From contig DFZT01000073.1 in assembly GCA_002382755.1 (NCBI GenBank), positions 1 through 10,102 of the forward strand: a stretch of DNA of 10,102 nt, read 5' to 3'. Each line of letters starts with the position of its first letter. Position 1 is the stretch's first letter. Below are positions 1 through 5,479 of this stretch, piece by piece. The stretch comes from Firmicutes bacterium UBA4049. GTDB lineage: Bacteria; Bacillota; Desulfotomaculia; Desulfotomaculales; Nap2-2B. The notes under the pieces were generated by a model. It was not told the DNA's origin. It did no database searches and saw only the letters and a program-made list of their open reading frames with translations. A program made the position numbers and the translations under genes.

Positions 1-446
1 TTCCATAAGCTTATTGTATTATATTTGTTATGTTTTGTCCAGGTTTGTCGAAAATAAGGTAGTCGCTACGTGCCTCCTAAGACACAACGATAATTATACA
101 ATCGGTTGCATAAAAATACAACCCTTTTTATTTTTTTTTCTATGCCTTTTTTCTATGCCCTTTTACTGGAATCCCACAAACAGCTATGCTATATTAATGC
201 AGAACTGGCTGCAGCCCCTATTTAGTATCCCCGGCGAAAAATAATACATTTTTTCACTATCATGAAAATTAACTTGCTTCAGGGAGGCCGACTGCCTACG
301 TGCTTAATAATCGCCTTATATACTTGTACGGACTCATTTACCCTCTGGCTGACTATAAAATATCCCTAAAACCACATTCAGAACAAGATAAAAATGGTAT
401 TATTGTATTATAGTTAAAATAAAAAAGTGCAAGGGGAGGTTTTTAG
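1..446. other. AT-rich region without a recognised gene
   Basis: No convincing gene is seen. The one open frame here (14-244) has a low-complexity translation, rich in Phe and Leu from T-runs, and no Shine-Dalgarno site. The stretch holds a weak terminator-like hairpin at 104-139 and a 13-14 bp tandem duplication of TTCTATGCC plus a T-run at 138-164. Two TATTAT boxes (398-403 and 406-411) just upstream of the Dabb gene could serve as its -10 element, but I could not pair either with a good -35. Confidence 0.6.
104..139 (+). terminator. possible weak terminator
   Basis: GGTTG (104-108) can pair with CAACC (119-123) around a 10-nt A-rich loop. A nearly uninterrupted T-rich tract follows (125-139). 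The stem is only 5 bp, so this is a weak candidate; it would end transcription entering from the left edge. Confidence 0.3.
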
Positions 447-755
447 ATGATCGCACATTGTGTATTGTTTAAGTGGAAGCCTGACGCACCCAAGGAGGAC
501 ATCGCCAGGGACTTTGAAGAATTAAGGGCGCTCAAGCCTAAAATAAAGAGCATCAGGGAAATCTACTGCGGCGAGAATTTCTCCCAGTATGGAAGGGGAT
601 ACACTCATGCTGTAATAGTTTTCACAGATGATATTCCGGGGCTTGATGAATTCAAAAACCACCCGGACCATCTGGTTGTGGCCAAAAGGATATTGAGCAT
701 GAAGGAAGCCCTCATGTCAGTTGATATAGACACGGAAGCCCCCATTGAGAAGTAG
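447..755 (+). CDS. Dabb (stress-responsive alpha/beta barrel) domain protein
   Basis: A 102-residue protein made of a single Dabb-type ferredoxin-like domain, the usual length for stand-alone members. Family hallmarks seen are the opening MIAHCVLFKWK with a His at residue 4, a central Gly-Arg-Gly-Tyr-Thr-His strand, and a Tyr-less HPDH motif before the last helix. Dabb proteins form dimeric barrels; some bind small hydrophobic ligands or act in oligomer assembly, but most bacterial members have no assigned reaction, so substrate and role here are unknown. The start is fixed by AAGGGGAGG at 431-439, 7 nt before ATG. It appears monocistronic: AT-rich DNA with possible -10 boxes lies upstream and a terminator follows within 100 bp. 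It is a normal cytosolic protein with no signal peptide, and is one of the few undamaged genes here. Confidence 0.88.
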   Translation: MIAHCVLFKWKPDAPKEDIARDFEELRALKPKIKSIREIYCGENFSQYGRGYTHAVIVFTDDIPGLDEFKNHPDHLVVAKRILSMKEALMSVDIDTEAPIEK

Positions 756-823
756 GCTGTTAAAAACCGCTTGCTGCTTGGTAAAAAGCTATGCCCACTT
801 ATCATAATGTAAAAAACTAGAAA

Positions 824-850
824 GCTCCGCGGCACTTCCCGGAGCCTTTT
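824..850 (+). terminator. rho-independent terminator of the Dabb gene
   Basis: GCTCCG (824-829) pairs with CGGAGC (840-845) around a 10-nt loop, followed by TTTTATTAT. It lies about 70 bp after the Dabb stop codon and is in the right orientation to end that transcript. Confidence 0.8.
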
Positions 851-930
851 ATTATCTCTTAAAGAGAACTTTAAAAACCTTGCCCGGCGCCTGAATTTTA
901 TTCAACGGGGCATTTTGTTGACATAAAACG

Positions 931-1004
931 GTAGTTTAATGATAGGGAATATGGCATATTCCGGGAAAATTCCCGAAGGAGTAAAACTTAATTTATCAAA
1001 CTAC
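931..1004 (+). other. nested inverted repeats; possible structured RNA or element end
   Basis: An outer helix forms from GTAGTTT (931-937) plus GATA (941-944) with TATC (994-997) plus AAACTAC (998-1004), with a 3-nt AAT bulge. It encloses two further perfect hairpins: GAATATG/CATATTC (947-961) and CGGGA/TCCCG (962-975). A TTGACA lies just upstream at 918-923, but the -10 at 17 nt spacing (GATAGG) is poor. The fold matches no riboswitch class I know. It sits immediately upstream of the DruA-like remnant, so it may be a 5' leader of that gene or the hairpin end of a mobile element. Confidence 0.45.
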
Positions 1005-1046
1005 TACTACTACAGCGATGAGACATTAGTTCCTTGACAACATCAT

Positions 1047-1422
1047 AACGGCTTTCTCATGCTCTCCGGATTCGTCTGCCTTGGGCGGTTTCGGCTACTA
1101 CGATTAAAGAAAAAAGGGCTGAACATTTGGAGACTTTTATGCGATAATTCTTCCAGGGGTTCGGCGGCGACGTTGCTATAAGGGCAACTCAAGAGAAGGA
1201 CGAGCATGCGGGCAGCGAATGAATCTGTTCTTATTGAAACACGCCCACTGGCCGGAAGTCTCAAGGAGTTCCAACCAGTCACAATCTCCCTGGTCAATGA
1301 TACAGAGCTGGAGCCGGTCTTTAGACCATATGGTGAGAAATTACCATTATCTTGGCTATCACAAGATGATTGGTCCCCGGATCAAATACCTGGCTTGTTA
1401 CAGGGATGTGCCTATCGCCGCC
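1047..1422 (+). pseudogene. DruA/DUF4338-like protein, degenerate fragment
   Basis: Remnant resembling the DruA (formerly DUF4338, PF14236) family, known from Druantia anti-phage loci and also found next to or as part of IS-like elements. Three pieces are visible. At 1047-1140, NGFL... LLRLKKKGLN resembles the N-terminal 'CRGLLLRLERKGL' region. At 1206-1320 in the same frame, a segment containing TRPLAGSLKEFQPVTISLV follows after an in-frame TAA (1179-1181). At about 1321-1422, one frame over, comes the family's most recognisable stretch, RNYHYLGYHKMIGPRIKYLA. So there is at least one nonsense codon and one frameshift (about 1318-1325). The C-terminal half is gone: at about residue PIAA the reading frame passes into IS701-type sequence. 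Non-functional. Family assignment is from recognition of the HYLGY region only. Confidence 0.6.
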
Positions 1423-1767
1423 GACGGCCTGCCAGAGGAATGCTGGTACTTCGCCGACATCCACTCTCCCACCCTGGCATGGAAAGACAGGCCAGAGGTG
1501 GCGCTTCCCGAGTACAGCGGGCGGGGATTCCGACCCACGAAGCTTAAACCTTCTTTCCCGCCAATACCGGTTTCCCAGATAGCAACGGATGAGACTATCC
1601 CCTGGGAGCGAGTGATCCTGGCGGAGGGGGCAAAGGACCCCATTGTCGCCGATGTCAAGGTGCTACGGGTCATCGAGTGCCGGGACGATCCGCCCGGTAA
1701 TGATGTCTGGCTCTACATTCGCCGCTACAGGGATGGAAAGCTCAAGTTCTCCTTAGGCAACGCTCCA
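1423..1767 (+). pseudogene. IS701-family transposase, internal fragment
   Basis: About 115 codons, in frame with the preceding DruA-like piece, that match the middle of IS701-type DDE transposases. The anchors are ECWYFADIHSPTLAWKD, then the hallmark LPEYSGRG-RPTK, then WERVILAEGAKDPI and VWLYIRRYRDGKLKFSLGNAP. In intact members this stretch lies between the second catalytic Asp and the catalytic Glu; neither residue is included, nor are the N- or C-terminal ends. Terminal inverted repeats are absent. The piece is fused at its left edge to DruA-like sequence and at its right edge (about 1767) to IS4-type sequence, both in frame. It is debris from deletions or illegitimate recombination. Confidence 0.65.
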
Positions 1768-2519
1768 TCTTCCTTTTATTATCGCTTCAATTAGGGACTC
1801 ATTGCCTTTTTAAAAGAGCGTCTGGCACACGGCATAGCCGATCTCTGGCCAGTCACGCCAGCCTTACGCTCACCGATAAGCTAAAGGGGTTTGAGGACCT
1901 GATCGTGGCTGACGGCACGATCATCAGGCTGCACGATAAATTGGCTGCGCAATTTCCGGGAGCAAGGGGCAAGGCCGAGCTTAAAATCCACACCGCCGCC
2001 GGAATCACCGGTAACACGAGAAGCATTGCTCTCTATCCCGGCAAGACCGCCGAAATCAAGACCATGCGTATCGGCTCCTGGGTGAAGGACAACATCCTTT
2101 TGTTCGATCTCGGCTATTTTAAGTATGAACTGTTCAGCAGGATCAGGAGAAATGGCGGTTATTTCGTCAGCAGGCTCAAGCAATCGGCCAACCCGACCAT
2201 CGTTTCGGTGTTACGTGCCCACCGGGGTAATCCCGACCTTGCCGGCAAAAAGCTTAAAGATATCCTCCCCCAACTTAAAGGAGAGGTAATCGATGTTGAG
2301 GTAGAAGTCTTGATCAAGGATAGTGCCTCTAAGACCCGAAAAGCCGTAAAAGACGGGTCATTTGAAATTTATCACCCCAAAGGGGGCCCACCTAAAGTTA
2401 AAGAAACTTTCCGCCTGGTGGGAGTGCTCAATGCGGAAAGCAAGACGTATCACTTCTACCTCACCAACATCACTCCGGAACAGCTTTTAGCAGAGGATGT
2501 GGCGCTCCTTTACCGAATA
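1768..2519 (+). pseudogene. IS4-type DDE transposase, truncated at both ends
   Basis: Begins with SSFYYRFN, matching the 'SSFYDRFN' segment some way into IS4-type transposases. It is interrupted by TAG (1792-1794) and continues as GLIAFLKERLAHGIADL, then shifts frame at about 1845 into LTDKLKGFEDLIVADGTIIRLHDKLA. The remaining frame is open from GTG 1905. The first catalytic Asp (VADGT, about 1911) and the second (LFDLGYF, about 2106) are present, with the conserved GGYFVSRLK after the latter. Homology stops at ALLYRI (2519), exactly before the expected 'RWQIELLFKELK' stretch, so the catalytic Glu and C-terminus are missing. No N-terminus and no inverted repeats are seen. It cannot encode an active transposase. 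Confidence 0.85.
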
Positions 2520-2529
2520 AAACAGGTGA

Positions 2530-2958
2530 TTAAGGCGGCAGGGAAAATCGGCGTCCCACGTCGAACACCGAAGTCACTTTGAACCGTGCCAGCCTCCGCT
2601 CCACGGTCTCCATGATGGGGACGCCATTCTCGTCGAGGACGGGTAGCTTTGTGTCCGGGTCGAGCTTCATTTCCTCCTGCTTCATAAGATAGGGCGTCGG
2701 CGCGAGGATTTTGATGGCTTTTTCGCCTTTCTTCACAAATCGCCCGAACTTCGACTGCCATGCCTGGTAGCCCGCTACCAAAGAGGCGTCGGGCTTCTGC
2801 ATGTGGATGAGCAGCGTGTTCCGGGTGCTGTACTTATGGAAGCGGGACATGGTTCGGAGGTATTCGACGTATTTATCGCTGGTGAAAAGCTCCGACATTC
2901 CCGCCTCCAGCCGGTCGGTGATTTCCTTCACCTGTTGTCTGGTGCTGTTTTCAGACAT
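2530..2958 (-). pseudogene. ArdC-like antirestriction protein (PF08401 domain), C-terminus lost
   Basis: A 142-codon frame whose first about 134 residues match the N-terminal single-stranded-DNA-binding domain of ArdC-like proteins carried by Clostridial conjugative elements. Anchors are TSDKYVEYLRTMSRFHKYSTRN, DASLVAGYQAWQSKFGRFVKKGEKAIKILAP, and FKVTSVFDV near the break. In complete proteins the VFDV segment is followed by a metallopeptidase-like domain. Here it runs into nine unrelated residues and a stop, with the IS4 fragment beginning within 40 bp on the other strand. The start is well supported: AAGGAGA (complement of 2964-2970) precedes ATG 2958. Known relatives protect incoming plasmid DNA during conjugation. 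This one points to a lost ICE or plasmid; the shortened domain might still fold, but function is doubtful. Confidence 0.85.
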
Positions 2959-2998
2959 AAGGGTCTCCTTTCTTTGTTTTATATTTTTTGCTTAGTCC

Positions 2999-3027
2999 TG
3001 TATAAACAAAGGATTATGCGTAGACAA
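2999..3027 (-). promoter_or_regulatory. putative promoter for the ardC fragment
   Basis: On the minus strand, TTGTCT (3027-3022) and TATACA (3004-2999) are separated by exactly 17 nt and lie 41 bp upstream of ATG 2958. The spacer contains an 11-of-12 match (3009-3020) to the AbiE operator half-site, so the two divergent genes may share control. The -10 box is only a fair match. Confidence 0.4.
3009..3020 (+). repeat. third copy of the AbiE operator half-site
   Basis: AAGGATTATGCG differs in one base from AAGGATTATGTG at 3070-3081 and has the same orientation. It lies 29 bp left of the perfect inverted pair and inside the putative divergent promoter. Confidence 0.65.
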
Positions 3028-3049
3028 TAAAATAAAAATTTATTTCAAT

Positions 3050-3081
3050 CACATAATCCTTGCAATTAAAAGGATTATGTG
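3050..3081. promoter_or_regulatory. AbiE operator: perfect 12-bp inverted repeat
   Basis: CACATAATCCTT (3050-3061) and AAGGATTATGTG (3070-3081) are exact reverse complements separated by 8 bp. The pair covers the -35 box and nearly all the spacer of the AbiE promoter. In studied AbiE systems the AbiEi antitoxin represses its own operon by binding inverted repeats in the promoter; position and symmetry here fit that role. Binding itself is inferred. Confidence 0.8.
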
Positions 3082-3088
3082 CTATTAT
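3060..3088 (+). promoter_or_regulatory. AbiE operon promoter
   Basis: TTGCAA (3060-3065), 17 nt, then TATTAT (3083-3088). The predicted transcription start is about 3095, just before the GGAGG at 3098-3102. This leaves a 5' leader of only about 16 nt and rules out the upstream in-frame ATG at 3060 as the translation start. Confidence 0.75.
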
Positions 3089-3110
3089 TAAAATGTTGGA
3101 GGTCGAATCA

Positions 3111-3881
3111 ATGAAATACTATAAGGAACTATTGGATATGCAATGCTTTACACGAGCTGACGCAGAGCGATTGACCGGCAGCGCAAAAGCGGCTGATTCC
3201 ATATTGACCAGTTATCAAAAGAAGGGCTACATCAACCAGGTCAAACGCAACCTGTATGTCGCCGTAAGCATGGAAACAGGGCAAGCCGTGGCAAGCAGAT
3301 ATTTCATAGGGTCGCATGTCACGGAGGGATCTTGCCTCTCGCACCATTCGGCGTTTGAATACTACGGTTGCGCCAATCAAGTGTTTTATGAAGTTTACGT
3401 TTCCGGTGGCAAGCGTTTTGCTCCATTTGAATTTGATGATGTTACCTTCCGTTATATCGCTCCGCGCATCAGTGACGGCATAGTGGAAAAGCCGGATGGC
3501 GTTCGCGTGACCGACATGGAGCGCACTGTTCTCGATAGCTTGGGTGATTTTGAGAAAATAGCCGGATTGGAAGAATTGCTGCATTGTCTTGAACTCGTGC
3601 CGTATTTGGACGAAAAAAATCTAATCGAACACTTGGAGCGGTACGGTAAGCAGGTTCTCTATCAGAAAACCGGATATATCCTCAGCCATTTGAAAAAGGA
3701 ACTGCGGCTATCCGACCGCTTTTTTGAAATCTGTGAAAGCAAAGTGACGAAAAGCGTCCGGTACCTATATCACGGGGTGAAACACGAGCCAAGCGTCTTT
3801 GACAGTCGTTGGCAGCTATTCGTGCCACAAAATCTGATGAAATTGGTATCGCAGGGAGAAGAAACTCATGGCGACATATAA
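3111..3881 (+). CDS. abiEi: AbiEi antitoxin / autorepressor (type IV toxin-antitoxin)
   Basis: A 256-residue antitoxin of the AbiE type IV toxin-antitoxin family. Residues 1 to about 52 form a winged helix-turn-helix, with the recognition-helix region LTGSAKAADSILTSYQKKGYI followed by the wing VKRNLYVAV. The rest is the AbiEi C-terminal domain, with SCLSHHSAFEYYGCA, a VRVTDMERTVLDSL core and the long helix-rich tail. In known systems AbiEi counters the toxin without stable binding and represses the operon through its wHTH. The start at 3111 is chosen because GGAGG (3098-3102) lies 8 nt upstream and the promoter's -10 box overlaps the region between the earlier in-frame ATGs (3060, 3093). The gene overlaps abiEii by 14 nt, consistent with coupled translation. 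It appears complete. The neighbouring ardC fragment suggests arrival on a conjugative element. Confidence 0.9.
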   Translation: MKYYKELLDMQCFTRADAERLTGSAKAADSILTSYQKKGYINQVKRNLYVAVSMETGQAVASRYFIGSHVTEGSCLSHHSAFEYYGCANQVFYEVYVSGGKRFAPFEFDDVTFRYIAPRISDGIVEKPDGVRVTDMERTVLDSLGDFEKIAGLEELLHCLELVPYLDEKNLIEHLERYGKQVLYQKTGYILSHLKKELRLSDRFFEICESKVTKSVRYLYHGVKHEPSVFDSRWQLFVPQNLMKLVSQGEETHGDI

Positions 3882-4695
3882 CAAGAAAACATTGGCTGCG
3901 CAGGCGAAGGAACTCGGTTTCGTCCGTGACACGCTTGAAAAAGTAGTCCGGTTGGCGGACATCCTGAAATTCATGGAAAGCGACCCTTTGCTCAAAACTT
4001 CGCTGGCGCTCAAAGGCGGTACGGCAATCAATCTCACCGTCTTTAATCTGCCGCGCCTCTCGGTGGACATTGACCTTGATTACGCCCACAACAACAGTCT
4101 TGAAGATATGACAAAAGAACGCGAAGAAATCACGACTGTCATCAAACGGTATATGGCGGCGGAGGGGTACGAGCTGTCCGGCAAGTCGAAAAGCTACCAC
4201 TCTCTCGATTCATTCGTTTACACTTTCGTCAACTCTGCGGGCGTCAGGGACAACATCAAGCTTGAGATAAACTACTCCGTTCGCTGTCATGTCCTGCCGC
4301 TTGCTGTGAGACCTATTGAAACAATGGGCGTCTTCGGCGCGACAAACGTGCTGTCTGTCGCGCCTCTTGAGATATACGCCAGCAAGATTGTTGCTTTACT
4401 CACGAGGGCGGCGGCGCGTGACCTGTTCGACATCAATCAAATGGTTGTGTTCGGCATGTTCGACGAATTCGAAGCCGTCACGCTCAGAAAATGCGCTGTT
4501 TTCTACTCTGCGGTGGGAACCGAGGAACCGCCGCAGGAGTTTGACCTTGAGCGCATTTACAGCCTTACAAGTTACAAGATACGGACGGACTTGCAGCCGG
4601 TTCTCCGAAAACGGGACTGGTTCGATTTGCCCGCTGCTCAAAAGCGCGTCAAGGCATATTTAGAGACGGCGATCCGCTCTTACTTGATTCGGTAG
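3868..4695 (+). CDS. abiEii: AbiEii nucleotidyltransferase toxin, probably C-terminally truncated
   Basis: Toxin of the AbiE pair, a DNA polymerase beta-like nucleotidyltransferase (AbiEii/AbiGii family). The nucleotide-binding signature is intact: LKGGTAINL at residues 48-56, then SVDIDLDY with Asp67 and Asp69 as metal ligands. Further conserved positions are Glu133 (KLEINY), Lys173 (YASKIVALLTR) and the RDLFD stretch at 184-188. Known relatives act cytosolically, transfer nucleotides (to tRNA in the studied MenT/AbiEii-like cases) and arrest growth during phage infection. ATG 3868 lies inside the antitoxin gene, preceded by GGGAGAAG (3854-3861). Length is 275 residues; the frame leaves the family pattern at about VKAYLETAI (near 4670). 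It ends without the usual acidic 'EYRPELLF...ALWK' tail, just where an IS110 fragment begins on the other strand. I infer loss of about 40-50 residues. Catalytic residues remain, so activity is uncertain. Confidence 0.85.
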   Translation: MATYNKKTLAAQAKELGFVRDTLEKVVRLADILKFMESDPLLKTSLALKGGTAINLTVFNLPRLSVDIDLDYAHNNSLEDMTKEREEITTVIKRYMAAEGYELSGKSKSYHSLDSFVYTFVNSAGVRDNIKLEINYSVRCHVLPLAVRPIETMGVFGATNVLSVAPLEIYASKIVALLTRAAARDLFDINQMVVFGMFDEFEAVTLRKCAVFYSAVGTEEPPQEFDLERIYSLTSYKIRTDLQPVLRKRDWFDLPAAQKRVKAYLETAIRSYLIR

Positions 4696-4775
4696 TAAGG
4701 GTTATCTTTCGATTTGACAGCGGCATGAGCGATTTGCACAAGCGCAGGCTTGAGGTAAAGCACAAATTTCATCCA
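4680..4775 (-). pseudogene. IS110-family transposase fragment (middle of Tnp_20 domain)
   Basis: The minus-strand frame here contains [22 protein letters not shown], a characteristic stretch of the C-terminal (PF02371-type) domain of IS110/IS1111 transposases. That stretch is normally followed by '..KRRGHKKAIIAIARMML..IYHM'. The continuation is missing: the frame stops at 4680, where antisense abiEii sequence begins. The upstream side joins esterase-derived sequence in another frame at about 4775-4783. The fragment is only about 30 codons, but the motif is distinctive. A second piece that picks up exactly where this one stops lies at 6781-7044. Confidence 0.7.
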
Positions 4776-4782
4776 TTGCTTG

Positions 4783-4980
4783 CTTATTCTTGGTTCGGTA
4801 GAACTCCCCGGTACACTTAAGATCGGTCCAGGGAGAGATAGCCACCGCTGCCGCAGGAAGGGGAATGCCCTGATCCCGGAGGGCAAGTAACGTGGCTAAA
4901 CATAAAACCCCCCCCCGCCAGCGGATTCTCCAACAATCATAATCTTTAAAGGTGAAATACCCTGGGTCAATTTATGGGTA
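4783..4980 (-). pseudogene. HSL-type alpha/beta hydrolase (esterase), internal fragment
   Basis: Fragment of a hormone-sensitive-lipase-family esterase. In one minus-strand frame [22 protein letters not shown] carries the nucleophile elbow GESAG with the catalytic Ser. A different frame, beginning just past a G9 tract (C9 at 4908-4916), continues as [19 protein letters not shown], then [19 protein letters not shown], the standard continuation after the nucleophile. The poly-G tract has therefore put the two halves out of frame. The oxyanion-hole N-terminal part (HGGG) and the later Asp and His of the triad are absent. It is plainly a pseudogene piece. Confidence 0.8.
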
Positions 4981-5112
4981 AAGATTATCAACATCCTCAC
5001 CTGGGCCCACGATTGTGCCGCTGAACTTCATGCCGTGGGCTTGCAGGCGCCCCCCGGCGGATTAACCCCGCCGTATGGACTAAGCTGAATACCAGAGTTT
5101 GGGAAGAGAAAA

Positions 5113-5262
5113 CTAAGCACTGTTTCCGTAAGGAAGAAAGCCATACTGGGGAAAATGTTGATCGAAAGCAAGCGCTTCATTTATGCCCAGGCGTTCCATG
5201 ACGGCAAAAGTAGTCGCATCGGTATAGGAAAAGGATTTGTCAGTGTATGTAAAGATGAATTC
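5113..5262 (-). pseudogene. VapC-type PIN-domain toxin, C-terminal fragment
   Basis: The last about 49 codons of a PIN-domain ribonuclease: YTDKSFSYTDATTFAVMERL with the conserved Asp of the third PIN motif, then EALAFDQHFPQYGF with the fourth acidic position, then a short tail to a stop at 5113. The N-terminal two thirds, including the first catalytic Asp, are absent. Upstream the frame runs without interruption into transposase sequence (5263-5415), so a chimeric frame exists but no complete toxin. No VapB-like antitoxin gene is visible nearby. VapC proteins normally cleave RNA; this remnant cannot. Confidence 0.78.
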
Positions 5263-5415
5263 CGCCATGGCCAGCATGACACACAGCGCTAATCCGCATC
5301 TTGGTTTCATCTTAGTCATCCCCCGAATTGTGTGCAGTTCAAAGCCAAAGGAGACGTCTAATCGGCTATTTACCCGTTCCACAAGGGAGATTAAGGAGAT
5401 TCTTTTAGGGATCTT
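5263..5415 (-). pseudogene. transposase C-terminal fragment
   Basis: Contains SLVERVNSRLDVSFGFELHTIRGMTKMKPRCGLALCVMLAMA in segments, matching the end of DDE transposases whose C-terminus reads '(T/A)VERVN.RLD.SFGFE.H.IRG..KM..R.GLAL.VMLAMA.GR'. That segment carries the catalytic Glu of the family (VERVN). The fragment breaks off at the very last residues, where VapC sequence takes over in the same frame. The left part of the element (N-terminus, first two Asp) is missing. I cannot name the IS family with certainty; an IS5/IS1182-like group is likely. Confidence 0.75.
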
Positions 5416-5447
5416 GATCCGCGGGACCAACCGGAATAAAATGTAAT

Positions 5448-5453
5448 TATAAT
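5448..5453 (+). promoter_or_regulatory. -10 box upstream of the AlbA_2/ATPase gene
   Basis: A perfect TATAAT 26 bp before ATG 5480, in AT-rich DNA. No convincing -35 was found at 16-18 nt. The gene's start carries two copies of AAGGAGC: GGAG at 5466-5469 is 10 nt before ATG, and GGAG at 5473-5476 only 3 nt before it. Confidence 0.4.
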
Positions 5454-5479
5454 AACGTTGCATAAGGAGCAAGGAGCAA

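Noticed and set aside
14..244. 76-codon plus-strand frame
   Set aside because: Low-complexity translation from T-runs, no ribosome site, contains a probable terminator.
962..1004. CCGAAGGAGTAAAACT resembles part of a glycine riboswitch core
   Set aside because: The other conserved parts (GGAGAG opening and CTCTCAGG closing) are absent, and the pairing found is different.
3060..3110. Upstream in-frame ATG codons for abiEi
   Set aside because: They lie within or next to the promoter and operator; the GGAGG supports 3111.
4972..5055. Short minus-strand frame with FSGTIVGPGEDVDNL, like a glycosyltransferase GT4 strand-loop
   Set aside because: Only about 25 residues and one loose motif; too short to call.
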